NCBI GenBank assembly: GCA_030549775.1
Contig: CM060175.1
Location: 104,514,922 to 104,578,921, forward strand
DNA from: Tamarix chinensis
Lineage: Eukaryota; Streptophyta; Magnoliopsida; Caryophyllales; Tamaricaceae
Reading direction: 5' to 3'
DNA: 64,000 bases
Shown: positions 9,884-19,842 of the stretch, one piece after another
How the letters are laid out: every line of letters starts with the position of its first letter
How positions within the stretch are numbered: position 1 is the first letter of the stretch
Translations under genes and position numbers: made by a program
The notes under the pieces: model-generated
What the model saw: only the letters and a program-made list of their open reading frames with translations
Told to the model about the DNA's origin: nothing
The model's database searches: none

Positions 9884-12657
9884 ATGTCAACAAAATGGGT
9901 GTTTCCAAATCATTTCTCAAGAGAATATAAAGAACATGTGGAGTTTTTTTTTTATCAAGTTTATAGTAGAACATGTCAAATACTCTAGTAGAGTAATATG
10001 TCCCTATTTTGATTGTACTTATGCTGAATTTATCAACCTTGATGAACTAGGATATTATTTGTTTGTGTATGGAATATATAGAAGTTATAATCGTTGGATA
10101 TGGCATGGTGAGATAGAACATGTGTATAATAATGATAAATATAGAAGGAAAAATAATAGAAAATTTTGTGACTATGAGGGAGATTTGTTACAAGAGATTA
10201 CTCAGAAGGTTGAGGAAATTGTTTAGGATTGTCCTAAAAATATTTGAGACATTGGCGAATGATTTGGAAAAGCCTTTTTGTGGTGTTTATAAGACATTTT
10301 CTAGATTATCTATTATTTTAATGTTGTACAACTTAGAAAAATGCAATAGATGTGGTGATAAAAATTTTATGAAATTATTATCACTTTTGAAAGATATATT
10401 TTCCAATGATAATATTGTGCCTAATCACACCTATGAAGCCAAAAAGATTATTTCATCAATGAGCATGCGTTATGAGAAGATACATGCATCCCTAATGATT
10501 GCATATTGTTTCACAATGAGTATGCATCCTTGATTAGTTTTCATAATCCTGAATGTAAGGTACCATGATGCAAGAAGAACAAGGTTTTGACCAAGGTATT
10601 GCGGTATTTTCCTATAATAATAAGATTTAGGTGGATATTCAATGATGAGAAAGATTCTAAGAACTTAAGATGACATCTTGATGAGAAGATAAATTATGGG
10701 CTTCTCAGATATACAGTTGACTATCCACAATGGATGATGATTGATAAAATATTCACTAAATTTGGTGATGAATCAAGAGATCTATGTCATGTACTTTCTA
10801 CAGATGGAATGTACCCACACAATCAAGGAACCTATAACATATGACCAGTGATTTTGGTGATATATAATCTACTGCCATGTCTATACATGAAACATAAATA
10901 TATGATGTAGTTTTTACTTATTTTAAGTTCAAACCAATCAAGAAATGATATTAGTATTTATTTAACACCTTTGATCAATGATTTGAAATTGTTGTGGAAT
11001 ATTGGTGTTAAGCTATTTGATGCATATCATCAAAAACACTTTACTTTGAGAGTAATGTTATATACTATAAATGATTTTCTAGCATATGGAAACTTATTAG
11101 GTTACAGTGTGAAAGACCATTATGTATGTCTGATATATGAGTAGAATACCTAGTGTCTTCAGCTAAAGCATGGATGGAATATTATTTTCCTCTAACACCA
11201 TAAATTTTATCAAAAAAATCATCATTATAATAGGTAGAGGAAATCTTTAAACAACTTGCAAGGAGAAGGGGAAACATTGATTCCATTAATGGCTTAACAA
11301 GTGTATTTGAAGACTAAACGGTTGAAAATTAAGTTTAGGAAGAAGAATAAAGATGTGGTTCCATCAATTGGGTGAAATAAGATGTATGAATTCTTTGATC
11401 TTCCTTACTGGAAATGTGTGTACGTGATACATGCCATCAACACGATGCATATCATGAAAAGTATACATGATAGCCTTATTGATACATAACTTAATTTTCT
11501 ATGAAATACCAAATATGACATTAATGCTCGAATGGATATGAATGAAATATGCATTCAGCAATTATTGTCACCACAAACCAAAAGAACAAGAACTTATTTA
11601 CCATAAACTTGTCACATTCTCTCTAAAAAAAGAGAGGCTTGAATTTCATGAATTCTTTGGTAGTTTTAAGGTTCTAGAAAGGTATTTTTCTATTATCAAA
11701 AGCCTTGTGTCAATGAAGAAGTTAAAATTAATTGGTATAAAGTCCCATAATTGACATAGTTTGATGAAATATTTATTTTCGGTAGCTATATGTGGAATTT
11801 TACTAAAGTATAATTTAGTTGCTATCGCCAGGCTTTGTTTATTCTTCAAGGCACTCTACTCCAAAGTTATACACCCTGATAGTTTAGACAACTTACAAAA
11901 ACGAGTTGTGATTTTGTGTCGGTTTGAGATGCGCTTTCCATCTTCATTATTTAATATTACTGTACATTTAACTATTCACTCAACTTATGAGGTCAAAATA
12001 TTAGGACCTATTCATGGGCATTGGATGTACACTTTTAAGTATTTTATAAAATTGATGAAAGGATATGTAAATAATCGATATCGATCGGGAAGAATGGGGG
12101 TGTTGAGAGTTGGATATAATTAAAATTTGCACAAATTATTTGTAAACTAGTAAAGTTGTCGTTATTCCAAAGTCTCGGCATACGAGGAAAATTAAAGGGA
12201 AGTGGATTAGGGGCAAAAATTTAGAACACGTAGTTAATGACGTTTTATGTAAATCACATATATATATATTGCATAACATCGATGTTGTTGAAGACTACTT
12301 GCTATCTTTGAGGACTGAAAATACATCAAAGAATGAGAAGTAGATAATAGAAAACACAATCTTTCATTCACAACTTGACTCAAGGATCGTGTTATTCCCC
12401 TCATCGGACATTCACCAACTTTTACTTCTGACACATTGACATGTTTATCTCAAAATCCTCATGGCATTAGAGATAATAATGGGTTCACAATAGTAGATCT
12501 CAACAAAATATGTCACAAGCATAACCCTTTTATATTGACATCACAAGAAACACAAGTTTTATTTGTTATTGATATTAGTGCTAGAAGATGGTACATAGCA
12601 CGATCTTCTAAGAAAATGAATGGGATAATGAAAATGATACCAATGCCAATAAAATGA
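9884..12657 (+). pseudogene. TNP2-type CACTA transposase, complete domain order but broken
   Basis: Translation in shifting frames gives the whole TNP2 architecture. (1) The N-terminal transposase-associated domain runs from the ATG at 9884, MSTKWVFPNHFSREY, through VICPYFDC to SYNRWIWHGE. (2) The tnp2 core has FSRLSIILMLYNLEKCNR, YEAKKIISSMSMRYEKIHAS, a KVLRYFPIIIRFRWIF block, the LSTDGMYPHN motif with its conserved Asp, and a block ending in NDFLAYGNLLGYSV; FFDLPYW and HIMKSIHDSLIDT follow at about 11390-11490. (3) The DUF4218 region runs from about 11545 to 12110, with KSHN, SVAICGILL, FEMRFPSSLFNITVHLTIHS and WMYTFKYFIKLMKGYVNNRY. (4) A DUF4216-like end at 12440-12640 includes DNNGFTIVDL, PFILTSQETQVLFVID and RWYIA. 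Breaks include a frame change in the 10-T run near 9944 and several TGG-to-TGA stops. Once nuclear and acting on CACTA ends; now dead. Confidence 0.88.
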
Positions 12658-12962
12658 ATATGATATTGAAAATGATACCGATTGGAAAAAGAGAGTGTAT
12701 CTTAATTACGCAAGCAACTCAACCATTCTTGGATAATAACAATAGCATTAATGATGATGAAATGTACTCTTTATCTAATCTAGAATAAAATGAACATATT
12801 ATATATTTTTTAATTAAATATTAGTTTAATAATATAGATAAATGAACATCTTATTTGCACTTTTCATGGAGATTTTTTTTTAAAAACTTTTCTATAGAAA
12901 CCCGTAGATGAATAATAGAGAATTGTCTTCCCTAGCTACATGCAATATGGTATATTTTAAAT

Positions 12963-13223
12963 AGTATTGGCAAAAGTGTATTTAAAGACAAAAATGTGTT
13001 ACATTTGATTTCATAAAAACATAAATGTTTTGAACTATTTTTTTTGTGAAAACATAAATGATTAGATTTTATTCCCATTAAGACACACCACTTTAAAATT
13101 TTACATAATTTAATATTTTATTTTTAAAATAATTATGCTCTAATGGAGAATAAAATTTAAACGTTTGTGTTTTTACATATAATTAAAAAATATTTATACT
13201 CGTAACTACACTTTTGTCAATAG
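12963..13223. mobile_element. Foldback MITE with long imperfect terminal inverted repeats
   Basis: The left arm AGTATTGGCAAAAGTGTA (12963) matches the complement of the right arm, which reads ACTATTGACAAAAGTGTA and ends at 13223. The arms keep pairing inward: ATAAAAACATAAATGTTT against GTAAAAACACAAACGTTT, and ATTTTATTCCCATTA against ATTTTATTCTCCATTA. The whole ~260-bp unit can therefore fold into one imperfect hairpin. No coding content. I could not identify the target-site duplication, so superfamily is open. Confidence 0.65.
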
Positions 13224-13287
13224 TTTTGCTTAACAGAAGGAAAAAAAATGGGCGAAGAAAAAGAGAAAAAAAGGGATATAGTTAGTG

Positions 13288-13791
13288 TGATGGCATTTTT
13301 GTCATTTTATAAACTCAGTTAAATTAAGAGAAATAGACGTAATGAGCGTAGAAATATCATGGTTAATTTATTTATATTTTTAGCCATCAAATCCTGAGTT
13401 AACGATTAAAATAAATACAAGGACATGCTGTATCTTAGGGTTTAGGTACAGAATTATTTAGCATATTCATAAAATTTAGAATTATATTGTATATTAAACT
13501 TATGCCGGGAGTTATACGGTGCATGTTTTTCTATTGGGTACGACGGTATGAGTTAGATGAGAGACGGGGAAAAGAAAGGAGGATGAGAACTTACCGTAGG
13601 TACCAAGTAGGGCAGACAACAGTTGCTGATTAGTAAAGCAAACGGCGTGTTTAAGGAAAATGATTAAGAAAGCGATGATAATTCCGTTAAATCAAGGGCA
13701 AGAATCAAAACAAATCTACCACGAGTACTTATATTTTCCATATGAAATTAAGTATCCCAAGGACAGCAAGCAACACCCTTGGCCTTATACG
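13288..13791. other. Upstream spacer of the DUF538 gene
   Basis: About 500 bp of less AT-rich, apparently non-repetitive sequence between the CACTA/MITE complex and the gene's proximal upstream region. No coding content seen. Distal promoter elements may lie here but none can be named with confidence. Confidence 0.5.
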
Positions 13792-14105
13792 CATAAATAA
13801 TACATCCCGCCATCATCGAAGGCTATAATTGTAATCTCCCACTCTTAGGTCCTTTTGAAACCCTTTTATTTTCCTTATTCCCCCCACCCTCCCCCGTACT
13901 CCACTCTATCGTCGCTTTTATCTCAGAGCCCAACAAATCGTTTCCTTAAACCCTCTCCTTCTCCTCCCCATTCACAGCCCCCGCCCCCGCCCCCGCCTCA
14001 GCCCCAGCCCCAGCCCCAGCCCTCCTTGGAAAATAAAAGGTCAGTTATATATATAAGAAAGCAAGAAGAAGAAGAGAAAAAGGATCAATTCACATACACA
14101 CATCT
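13792..14105 (+). promoter_or_regulatory. Promoter / 5' leader of the DUF538 gene
   Basis: Two TATA-like sites are possible: CATAAATA at 13792-13799 and TATATATAAG at 14047-14056, the latter only 50 bp before the ATG. Between them is a ~170-bp pyrimidine-rich tract (13860-14030), a common feature of plant core promoters and leaders. With the upstream site the 5' UTR would be about 270 nt and CT-rich; with the downstream site about 20-25 nt. RNA 5' ends would decide. Confidence 0.45.
13978..14026 (-). promoter_or_regulatory. C-rich minisatellite; G-quadruplex candidate on the minus strand
   Basis: The plus strand has three CCCCCGC-type units followed by four CCCCAG units. The minus strand therefore carries at least seven G runs of 4-5 bases separated by 1-2 bases, which meets the usual G-quadruplex pattern. 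It lies 80-128 bp upstream of the start codon, on the template strand of the gene. The plus-strand PQPQPQP open frame here (13855-14166) is a by-product of the repeat. Confidence 0.6.
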
Positions 14106-14802
14106 ATGGCGGCAGCGGGTGTTACCACGAAAACCCTCGTCCTCTTCATGGCTTTCCTCGTACTGACAAGCATGTGCCGCCTACCGCAGCCGTGCTTGTC
14201 GATGTCCATCCACGAGCTGTTGAGATCGAAGGGACTGCCGGCCGGACTCGTACCGAAAGAAGTAAAATCGTACAAGTTAGATGAAGACGGACATCTGGAA
14301 GTAACGCTCGACGGTCCGTGTGTGGCGAAGTACGAGGATAGGGTGCACTTTGAGAGCGTTGTCCGTGCTAATTTGAGTTACGGGGGACTAATTGGCGTCG
14401 TGGGATTGTCTCAAGAAGAATTGTTCCTCTGGTTGCCCGTCAAGGATATAATCGTCAACGATCCTAAATCGGGCCTTATTCTGTTTGATATTGGTGTGGC
14501 TCATAAACAGCTTTCCCTGTCTTTGTTCGAAGATCCTCCGAGTTGTAAACCCGCAGCAGGTAATTTCTGTTCGAGCGTTTTCTTTTTTCTTTTGGAGTGT
14601 GGATTCGGTAATGCAGACTGTTTTCCTTTCTAAAAAGCATTCATTGTCGATGATCCTTTGAGTACCCGGCAGGAGTAGTAATAGTTAAGCACTGTTGTTA
14701 TAGTAATTAAATGTTGGGTACATGATTGAAGTGATTAATGATGCAGGCCAGTATGTGGATTATATCGGAAGGAAAGGCAAAGGATTTGCGTTTCAGAGAT
14801 AA
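14106..14802 (+). CDS. DUF538 family secreted protein (two coding exons, 169 aa)
   Basis: The only intact gene in the window. Exon 1 is 14106-14559 and exon 2 is 14747-14802; the 187-bp intron has GTAATT at its start and TGATGCAG at its end. The exons join in phase 1 to 169 codons plus TAA. Residues 11-24 form the hydrophobic core of a signal peptide, with cleavage likely near residues 25-33. The mature part has the DUF538 pattern: HELLRSKGLPAGLVP, DGHLEVTLDGPC (Cys72), LIGVVGLSQEELFLWLPV, the late Cys147 in PPSCKP, and the C-terminal VDYIGRKGKGFAFQ, which is encoded only if the intron is spliced. One N-glycosylation sequon is Asn89-Leu-Ser. Length is usual for the family. The molecular function of DUF538 proteins is not settled; Arabidopsis SVB (trichome size and branching) is a named relative, and others respond to stress. 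Codon and base composition are much more GC-rich than the flanks. Start chosen as the first ATG giving a signal peptide. Confidence 0.93.
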
Positions 14803-16037
14803 ATTTGATGGAAGCTGGCCGTCTATCCGTCCCTATATATAACCGTTCATCTCTTTCGGCTTTGATTTCGTTTGGCTTGATGTTGGTCTTAATGATGATG
14901 TTTATAATGATGGAGTGAATTTTGCACTTAGATGGGTTTTTTTCTCCCCTCCCCCTCCCTCCCCGCCCCTCATCTTCTTGTATAGATCCAAAATTTTGGA
15001 ATCAAATTTTGCTGACAGCTTTTAAGCCTTCTTTCTTATTTTGCTTTTCTTCTGGGTTTGATATCGAGTTTCCTACTACTAATACATGGTTGCTTTAATT
15101 TTGAGATCTAGCCTACTAGTAGTATTTCTTGTAGAAGACAAAATAATAATAATGGAATTTTGCATAGAAATTTTGATGTAAAACTGACATTCGATTTAGA
15201 TGTAGTTTCACTAGTACCACGACGATATCGGAGCGTCTGATAGATAACCCATTAAAAAATTAGGGACCGGTGGGAAACGACGATCAGCAATGATGTGTCT
15301 TTTCCAAAGCACTACTAGTATTTTGAAGTTTGAAGTTCATTAGCGCTGGAAACTACTTGCTACTGCCTATATATTTATAACAAACCTAGAAGGCTAAACA
15401 GCTATACTTAGGTTAGGTGTTCACAGTTTGTGGACTGCGACATGCCCGGAGGAGGTTATGATATATGTTGCTGGGAACGAAAATAATACGGATACAAGGC
15501 ATAAATCGAATCAAATTAAATCAAACTATATATATATTATTATTATTTTCATTTAGCTTACGATTTTAGATACTACAATTTGATTTAAAATTTATAACAA
15601 AAAAAAAAAGAAGAAATCAGTGTGATTATGAATTTAAAAATTATATTATAGTTTATGAGCATAGAGTAGGCTCAATTCTTAATTTTGAGAATATATTATC
15701 TTATTTGTAGAATAAGCCTCGAAATAAATATTAAGATTTAAAATATATAAGTCATACTTTAAATCAGACCGTATCATAAAATTATAGTTTGTATTAATAT
15801 ATAAAATTTAGAAAGTTGATTAGATTTCATATGAATTATTATTTTGTTTGATTTGAGGCTAAAATTTCGCTTCACTTAAAGCCGTGTATATGTGTACCTC
15901 TACTAACAATTGGGAATATTTTTTTCTTGCTATATGATTTTTTTGGTAAATATTTTTGCTGCCCATTTTTTTCTTTTTCTTTATTGTTCTTATTCTCTTA
16001 ATCGAAATTCTAGCATCTCTTTCTTGCTCCGAGGATC
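14803..16037. other. 3' UTR and downstream spacer of the DUF538 gene
   Basis: The first few hundred bases after the stop are T-rich and contain AATAAT-type candidate polyadenylation signals, for example at 15143-15150; none stands out. Beyond about 15450 the sequence is AT-rich with no coding content. Confidence 0.45.
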
Positions 16038-16156
16038 AAAGAAAATGTGCACAAAGTATCTCCACACACACATGGAAGGATGAATCTTGTTCAAAGAAAA
16101 CGTGCATAAATTATGTATCTGCAAAACACATGGAAGGGAATTGAATCTCGTTCAAA
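16038..16156. repeat. ~58-bp diverged direct duplication
   Basis: AAAGAAAATGTGCACAAA at 16039 and AAAGAAAACGTGCATAAA at 16096 begin two adjacent copies, each running through CACATGGAAGG to GAATCTYGTTC. The copies differ by several substitutions and small gaps. Confidence 0.7.
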
Positions 16157-16479
16157 ATTCAAACTCAAATTTATGCCAGTAGCAGACGATACGTCCATGC
16201 TCCTTTTCGTTTTATTTTGTTCGTATCTAAAAAGATTGTTCGTAAGTATTTTAACAATAAAGTTATACATTTTATATATATATATATATATACACATATA
16301 ATATTATGATATAAAAATATAATTACTAGATTATTATTGAAAAAATATTTTATATAATAAATTTTTATCAATATATATTAGTAGCTTAATATATTTTTTT
16401 ATATAATTTTTAATTAATATCGTACATCAATATTTTATATCTAATAATTCAATTTTACCTTAAAATATGCGAAGTCTTA

Positions 16480-17000
16480 TCCCGTAAGCCGGGCGGTAAA
16501 GGATAACAAAACCCAAGCAAGCAAGCAGTACTACGAAGGACCACTGGACAGTAGTAATAGCAGTATGATATGATGCAATTAAGCTGGCCCGCACATTCAC
16601 GTTATTCGGGAAAGTGGAAGGCCGAATAATTAATTTAACTATGATACGGTGGACCCTACTAGGCCTCGTTAAATTGGACGGGTCCACACGGACAATTTTG
16701 TCGTCGTACCACTTATTATAGTCCCGCGTTACGTTAGATGGGCCCACGCAGTTAACCCTTTCTTCTTCATTTTTATTTTTTTTTTCCCGCACGCTGCTAA
16801 CCTTTTGCGCAATTGTTGTCTTCGTGTTTTTTTTTTTTTTTTTTAAATTGTTGGAGCGACTCTCGGACGTGGAGGGTGGCTAAACTGGCAGGCTATTGCT
16901 ATTCCTCGGTTCCAATAGGCGAAATCCCTCGCCCCCAAGATTGCTATTCCTTTCCCATACATGTTTGTGAGTTGTTACGGTGACCGCCGACTTGTAAGTT
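16480..17000. other. GC-richer island with TGGGCC-type elements, no gene found
   Basis: About 500 bp with higher GC and sequence complexity than its flanks. It contains GATGGGCCCACGC (16737-16749), a palindromic TGGGCCCA of the site-II type often seen in plant promoters, and several GGGTCC/GGACCC motifs. A 110-codon minus-strand frame (16460-16792) has no recognisable domain. It may be a promoter relic or a low-copy remnant; I see no gene starting here. Confidence 0.35.
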
Positions 17001-18771
17001 GTATCTGTCGGATTATATTTGTTTAAATATTTAATGTTTTTGCATTATTTTTAAAAGAATATTTTTAAAATTTTATATTAGTTTTTAATTTTTTTTAAAT
17101 ATAGTAAAATTGTTAATAACAATAAGTATCCGCTATCACTCTTTTAAATATATAATTAATGGTATCAGTATATTATTTCTTTTAATTTTTAAGAGAAACT
17201 TTTTAATATCTTATACTCTAATTTAAAAAGTAAAAATACATTCTAAATATGATAATTATATCTTTTCGTAAAACATACTTATGTATATAAAAAAAAAAGA
17301 GGAAAAAAAAAAATGCAGGCACGGATTTTTCTAAACAAAATTATATTTATAATAAAAAAATTAAATTAAAAAGAATATTTTATAATAAACTGAGGACTGA
17401 GGAGTGATAGACTGATAGTAATACGAAGACATGTGATGCGAAGCAGTAACATGTTTTGTCACCAAGCATATAATTAGGCTTGCTGTCTCCGCCATTATTG
17501 GCTGGCTGGAATGACCGGCGTTGGCCTACTCCCTGGCCCATGTCTTGACTGATTGTAGAATAATGTGACCACACAGCTGCCGCTGTCTTTAACAGATGAA
17601 GGTATGGCCCACAGTTTTATAGTATTTATTTGTTTGTTTATTTATTTTCCCTCGAGATGTGATAGTGGTGGATGGTGGAGTGGTGGCTGGGGGATCAATG
17701 CACTGCATGTGAGGTGTTAACGTCAGGTTAGAATGTCTTTGGATTCTTACTCGTTACTCCCGTTTCAAATCCCAGAACGTCCGGCTTACTTAGCATAACT
17801 CACTTGCTCGTACGCCGTTTACAGGAAAGATACGTTGGTTTTGGAGGTAAATGAGGCCATAACAGCTGCGTTTAGAGTATACGCAATGGCGTCATTAAAT
17901 TTATAATTTTAATTGTATTATTTAATTATTTTTTTTCTTTCTACTTTTATTAATTTATCTTAAATTTAATTTAATATTCTACGATCACCAACTTTAAATT
18001 TATAACACCCAACTACTTTTATCAATCACATCATCATTAATTATTTACACTTTATATTATTTAACACCTAATATAAGTAAAAAAATTAATAAAATAAATA
18101 TAACTAGAGAAATAAATAAGATCAATTATATAAAAAATAATTATAAGAAAAAAAATGTAGACTAGATGATATAAAAATTATTTGGCAAAAAATATATATT
18201 TATTGGAAAAAAATTACCATGCATATCAAAGGTTATATATATATATATATATATATATAATTATGTTCTAATAGTAACAAATAGACTAAAAATATACCGA
18301 AAAGTATCAAAAATCAACCATGCACAAAGATCAAGGGGCTACTTTTTCAGAGCTTGGGAGCCCTAAATTTTTGAGACTATACTAAATTTGAGGATAGATT
18401 TTTTTTTTCCCACAACCATAACCTTAAATTTGAGATCCTCAAATTTGATATTGGAATACCTTTTTTTAACACCACTGCAAATGCTTTTAGAATAAAAGTG
18501 GTTCATACCGTAAATGAGCTTGTTTAATTAGGTATTCCGATCGTTCGTATCGTTAATAGTTTAATTTACTTCATTTGTTTAGTTAAATAAACCGACTTCA
18601 AGTCTTATATTTGGACTCGTTTATTAAATAAGTCAAACCCGAATCTTATTTTAGACTAGTTTAATTAAGTCTAAATTATTCGGTTTGGCTCGATTCATTT
18701 ACAATCCTACTTATAAGCCATGGTGTCGGTTTAATTTCATGTGACGACTTAGAAACTGGATGCACGTTATA
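17001..18771. other. Spacer between DUF538 region and LTR A
   Basis: AT-rich with a moderately GC-rich block at 17380-17830 whose frames show no domain. 18236-18259 is a TA run. Around 18330-18490 a fragment ending ACACCACTGCAAATGC resembles one end of a common plant MITE type, but its partner end was not found. Confidence 0.4.
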
Positions 18772-19511
18772 TGTAGTACCCCCAAAATTCACTACTAAAA
18801 AATTTTGCTTAATTAAAGAAAATTAGCAGAAGCACATTAATAAACCGTAAACTTTGGGGATATTACCGCCACACTTAATACCAGACCGGTTCACTCCTAT
18901 CGTTCCAGTACCAAGTGCTAAGGCTAAAAGAGTAAAACATAATTTACGAGAAATTCAAACATATTTAAATCAGAGTAGCGCAAGTAAACATTGTATAAGA
19001 ATATAATCTACCAATGGTGGTTCAAGATAACAAATACATAAAAACTATGAATTTAAAGGAGATGGAGTAAAACCCTAACAGTTCCGGAAAATTCCTTACA
19101 CTTTTTCCCGAGGCCCACTTGAATAACACTGAATACGACTTGCAAGGGGTTCTACCTATTGAATAGGCAGGGGCCCCACGAATGGAACCCTTCAATACTA
19201 CGGTACTGAGTAACCCTTTAAATACACACTTAAAAATAAGTCCGTAATGTAACACGTGATACACTACTCAATCCATATATAACGACATGTGTAAATATAA
19301 CATTCAGGTTCATACATTCACATATTCAACGAGTCAATCTGATATCAATGGTGTATACGTAACATTCACTTTCGTTCACTCTCATACTTAACAAGTCAAC
19401 CAAATATTAATAGGCCATAATGAATAATCGATACTTTTAGGGCCTTAAGGTCATTAGTCCATCATTAATCAATCATCTCGGATTATAGATGTCCATGTGA
19501 GTACGGGAACC

Positions 19512-19842
19512 CCACTATTATAGCCGGTGGAACGGTCACGAGGGTACATGCCCTACCACTATTTTAGCTGGTGGATCAGTCGTGAGGGTAACATACCCTT
19601 CCACTATTATTCGCCGGTGGACCAGTCTGGCGCCGACACACAAGGTGTTCCACTATAAGTAATTAGTATCTTCCCCGTGTCTTATCATTTTTACGTTTGA
19701 TTTGTTGAGCACGGAATCTCCCACTATTATAGGCTGTGGAACGGTCACAAAGGTACATGCCCTTCCACTATTTTAGTCGGTGGATCGGTCGTGAGGGTAA
19801 CATACCCTTCCACTATTATTCACTGGTGGACCGGTCTGGATC
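19512..19842. repeat. Hairpin-motif array in LTR A (CCACTATT...GGTGGA), duplicated at 209 bp
   Basis: CCACTATTATAGCCGGTGGA and variants recur at 19512, 19556, 19600, 19721, 19764 and 19818. Each pairs CCAC with GTGG around a 10-12 base centre. The first three and last three form two higher-order copies 209 bp apart. Related arrays occur in LTRs B and D at the same relative place. Confidence 0.8.

Larger units (their letters stand above)
7203..13287 (+). mobile_element. CACTA (En/Spm) DNA transposon J, decayed
   Basis: The left end CACTACTATAGAATC begins at 7203. It is followed by a subterminal array of short inverted motifs (7328-7529), a pyrimidine-rich leader, a long non-coding stretch and a full-length but broken TNP2 gene (9884-12657). 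A candidate right end is TATAGTTAGTG at 13277-13287; its complement, CACTAACTATA, matches the left end with one extra A. The 3-bp flanks (TTT left, TGA right) do not match, and I see no subterminal motifs at the right, so the right boundary is provisional. No second (TNPA/Ptta-like) gene is visible. Sequence between the TNP2 relic and the right end contains a foldback MITE. Confidence 0.6.

Noticed and set aside
13855..14166. 103-codon Pro/Gln-rich frame upstream of and overlapping the DUF538 start
   Set aside because: Created by the CCCCGC/CCCCAG minisatellite and CT-rich leader; the overlapping DUF538 frame is clearly the real one.
14090..14275. Minus-strand 61-codon frame
   Set aside because: Antisense shadow of DUF538 exon 1.
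15956..16144. Possible small secreted Cys-rich peptide
   Set aside because: The frame has no ATG (it begins TTG) and its Cys-containing part is a by-product of the local duplication.
16460..16792. 110-codon minus-strand frame
   Set aside because: No recognisable domain; likely open by chance in a GC-richer stretch.
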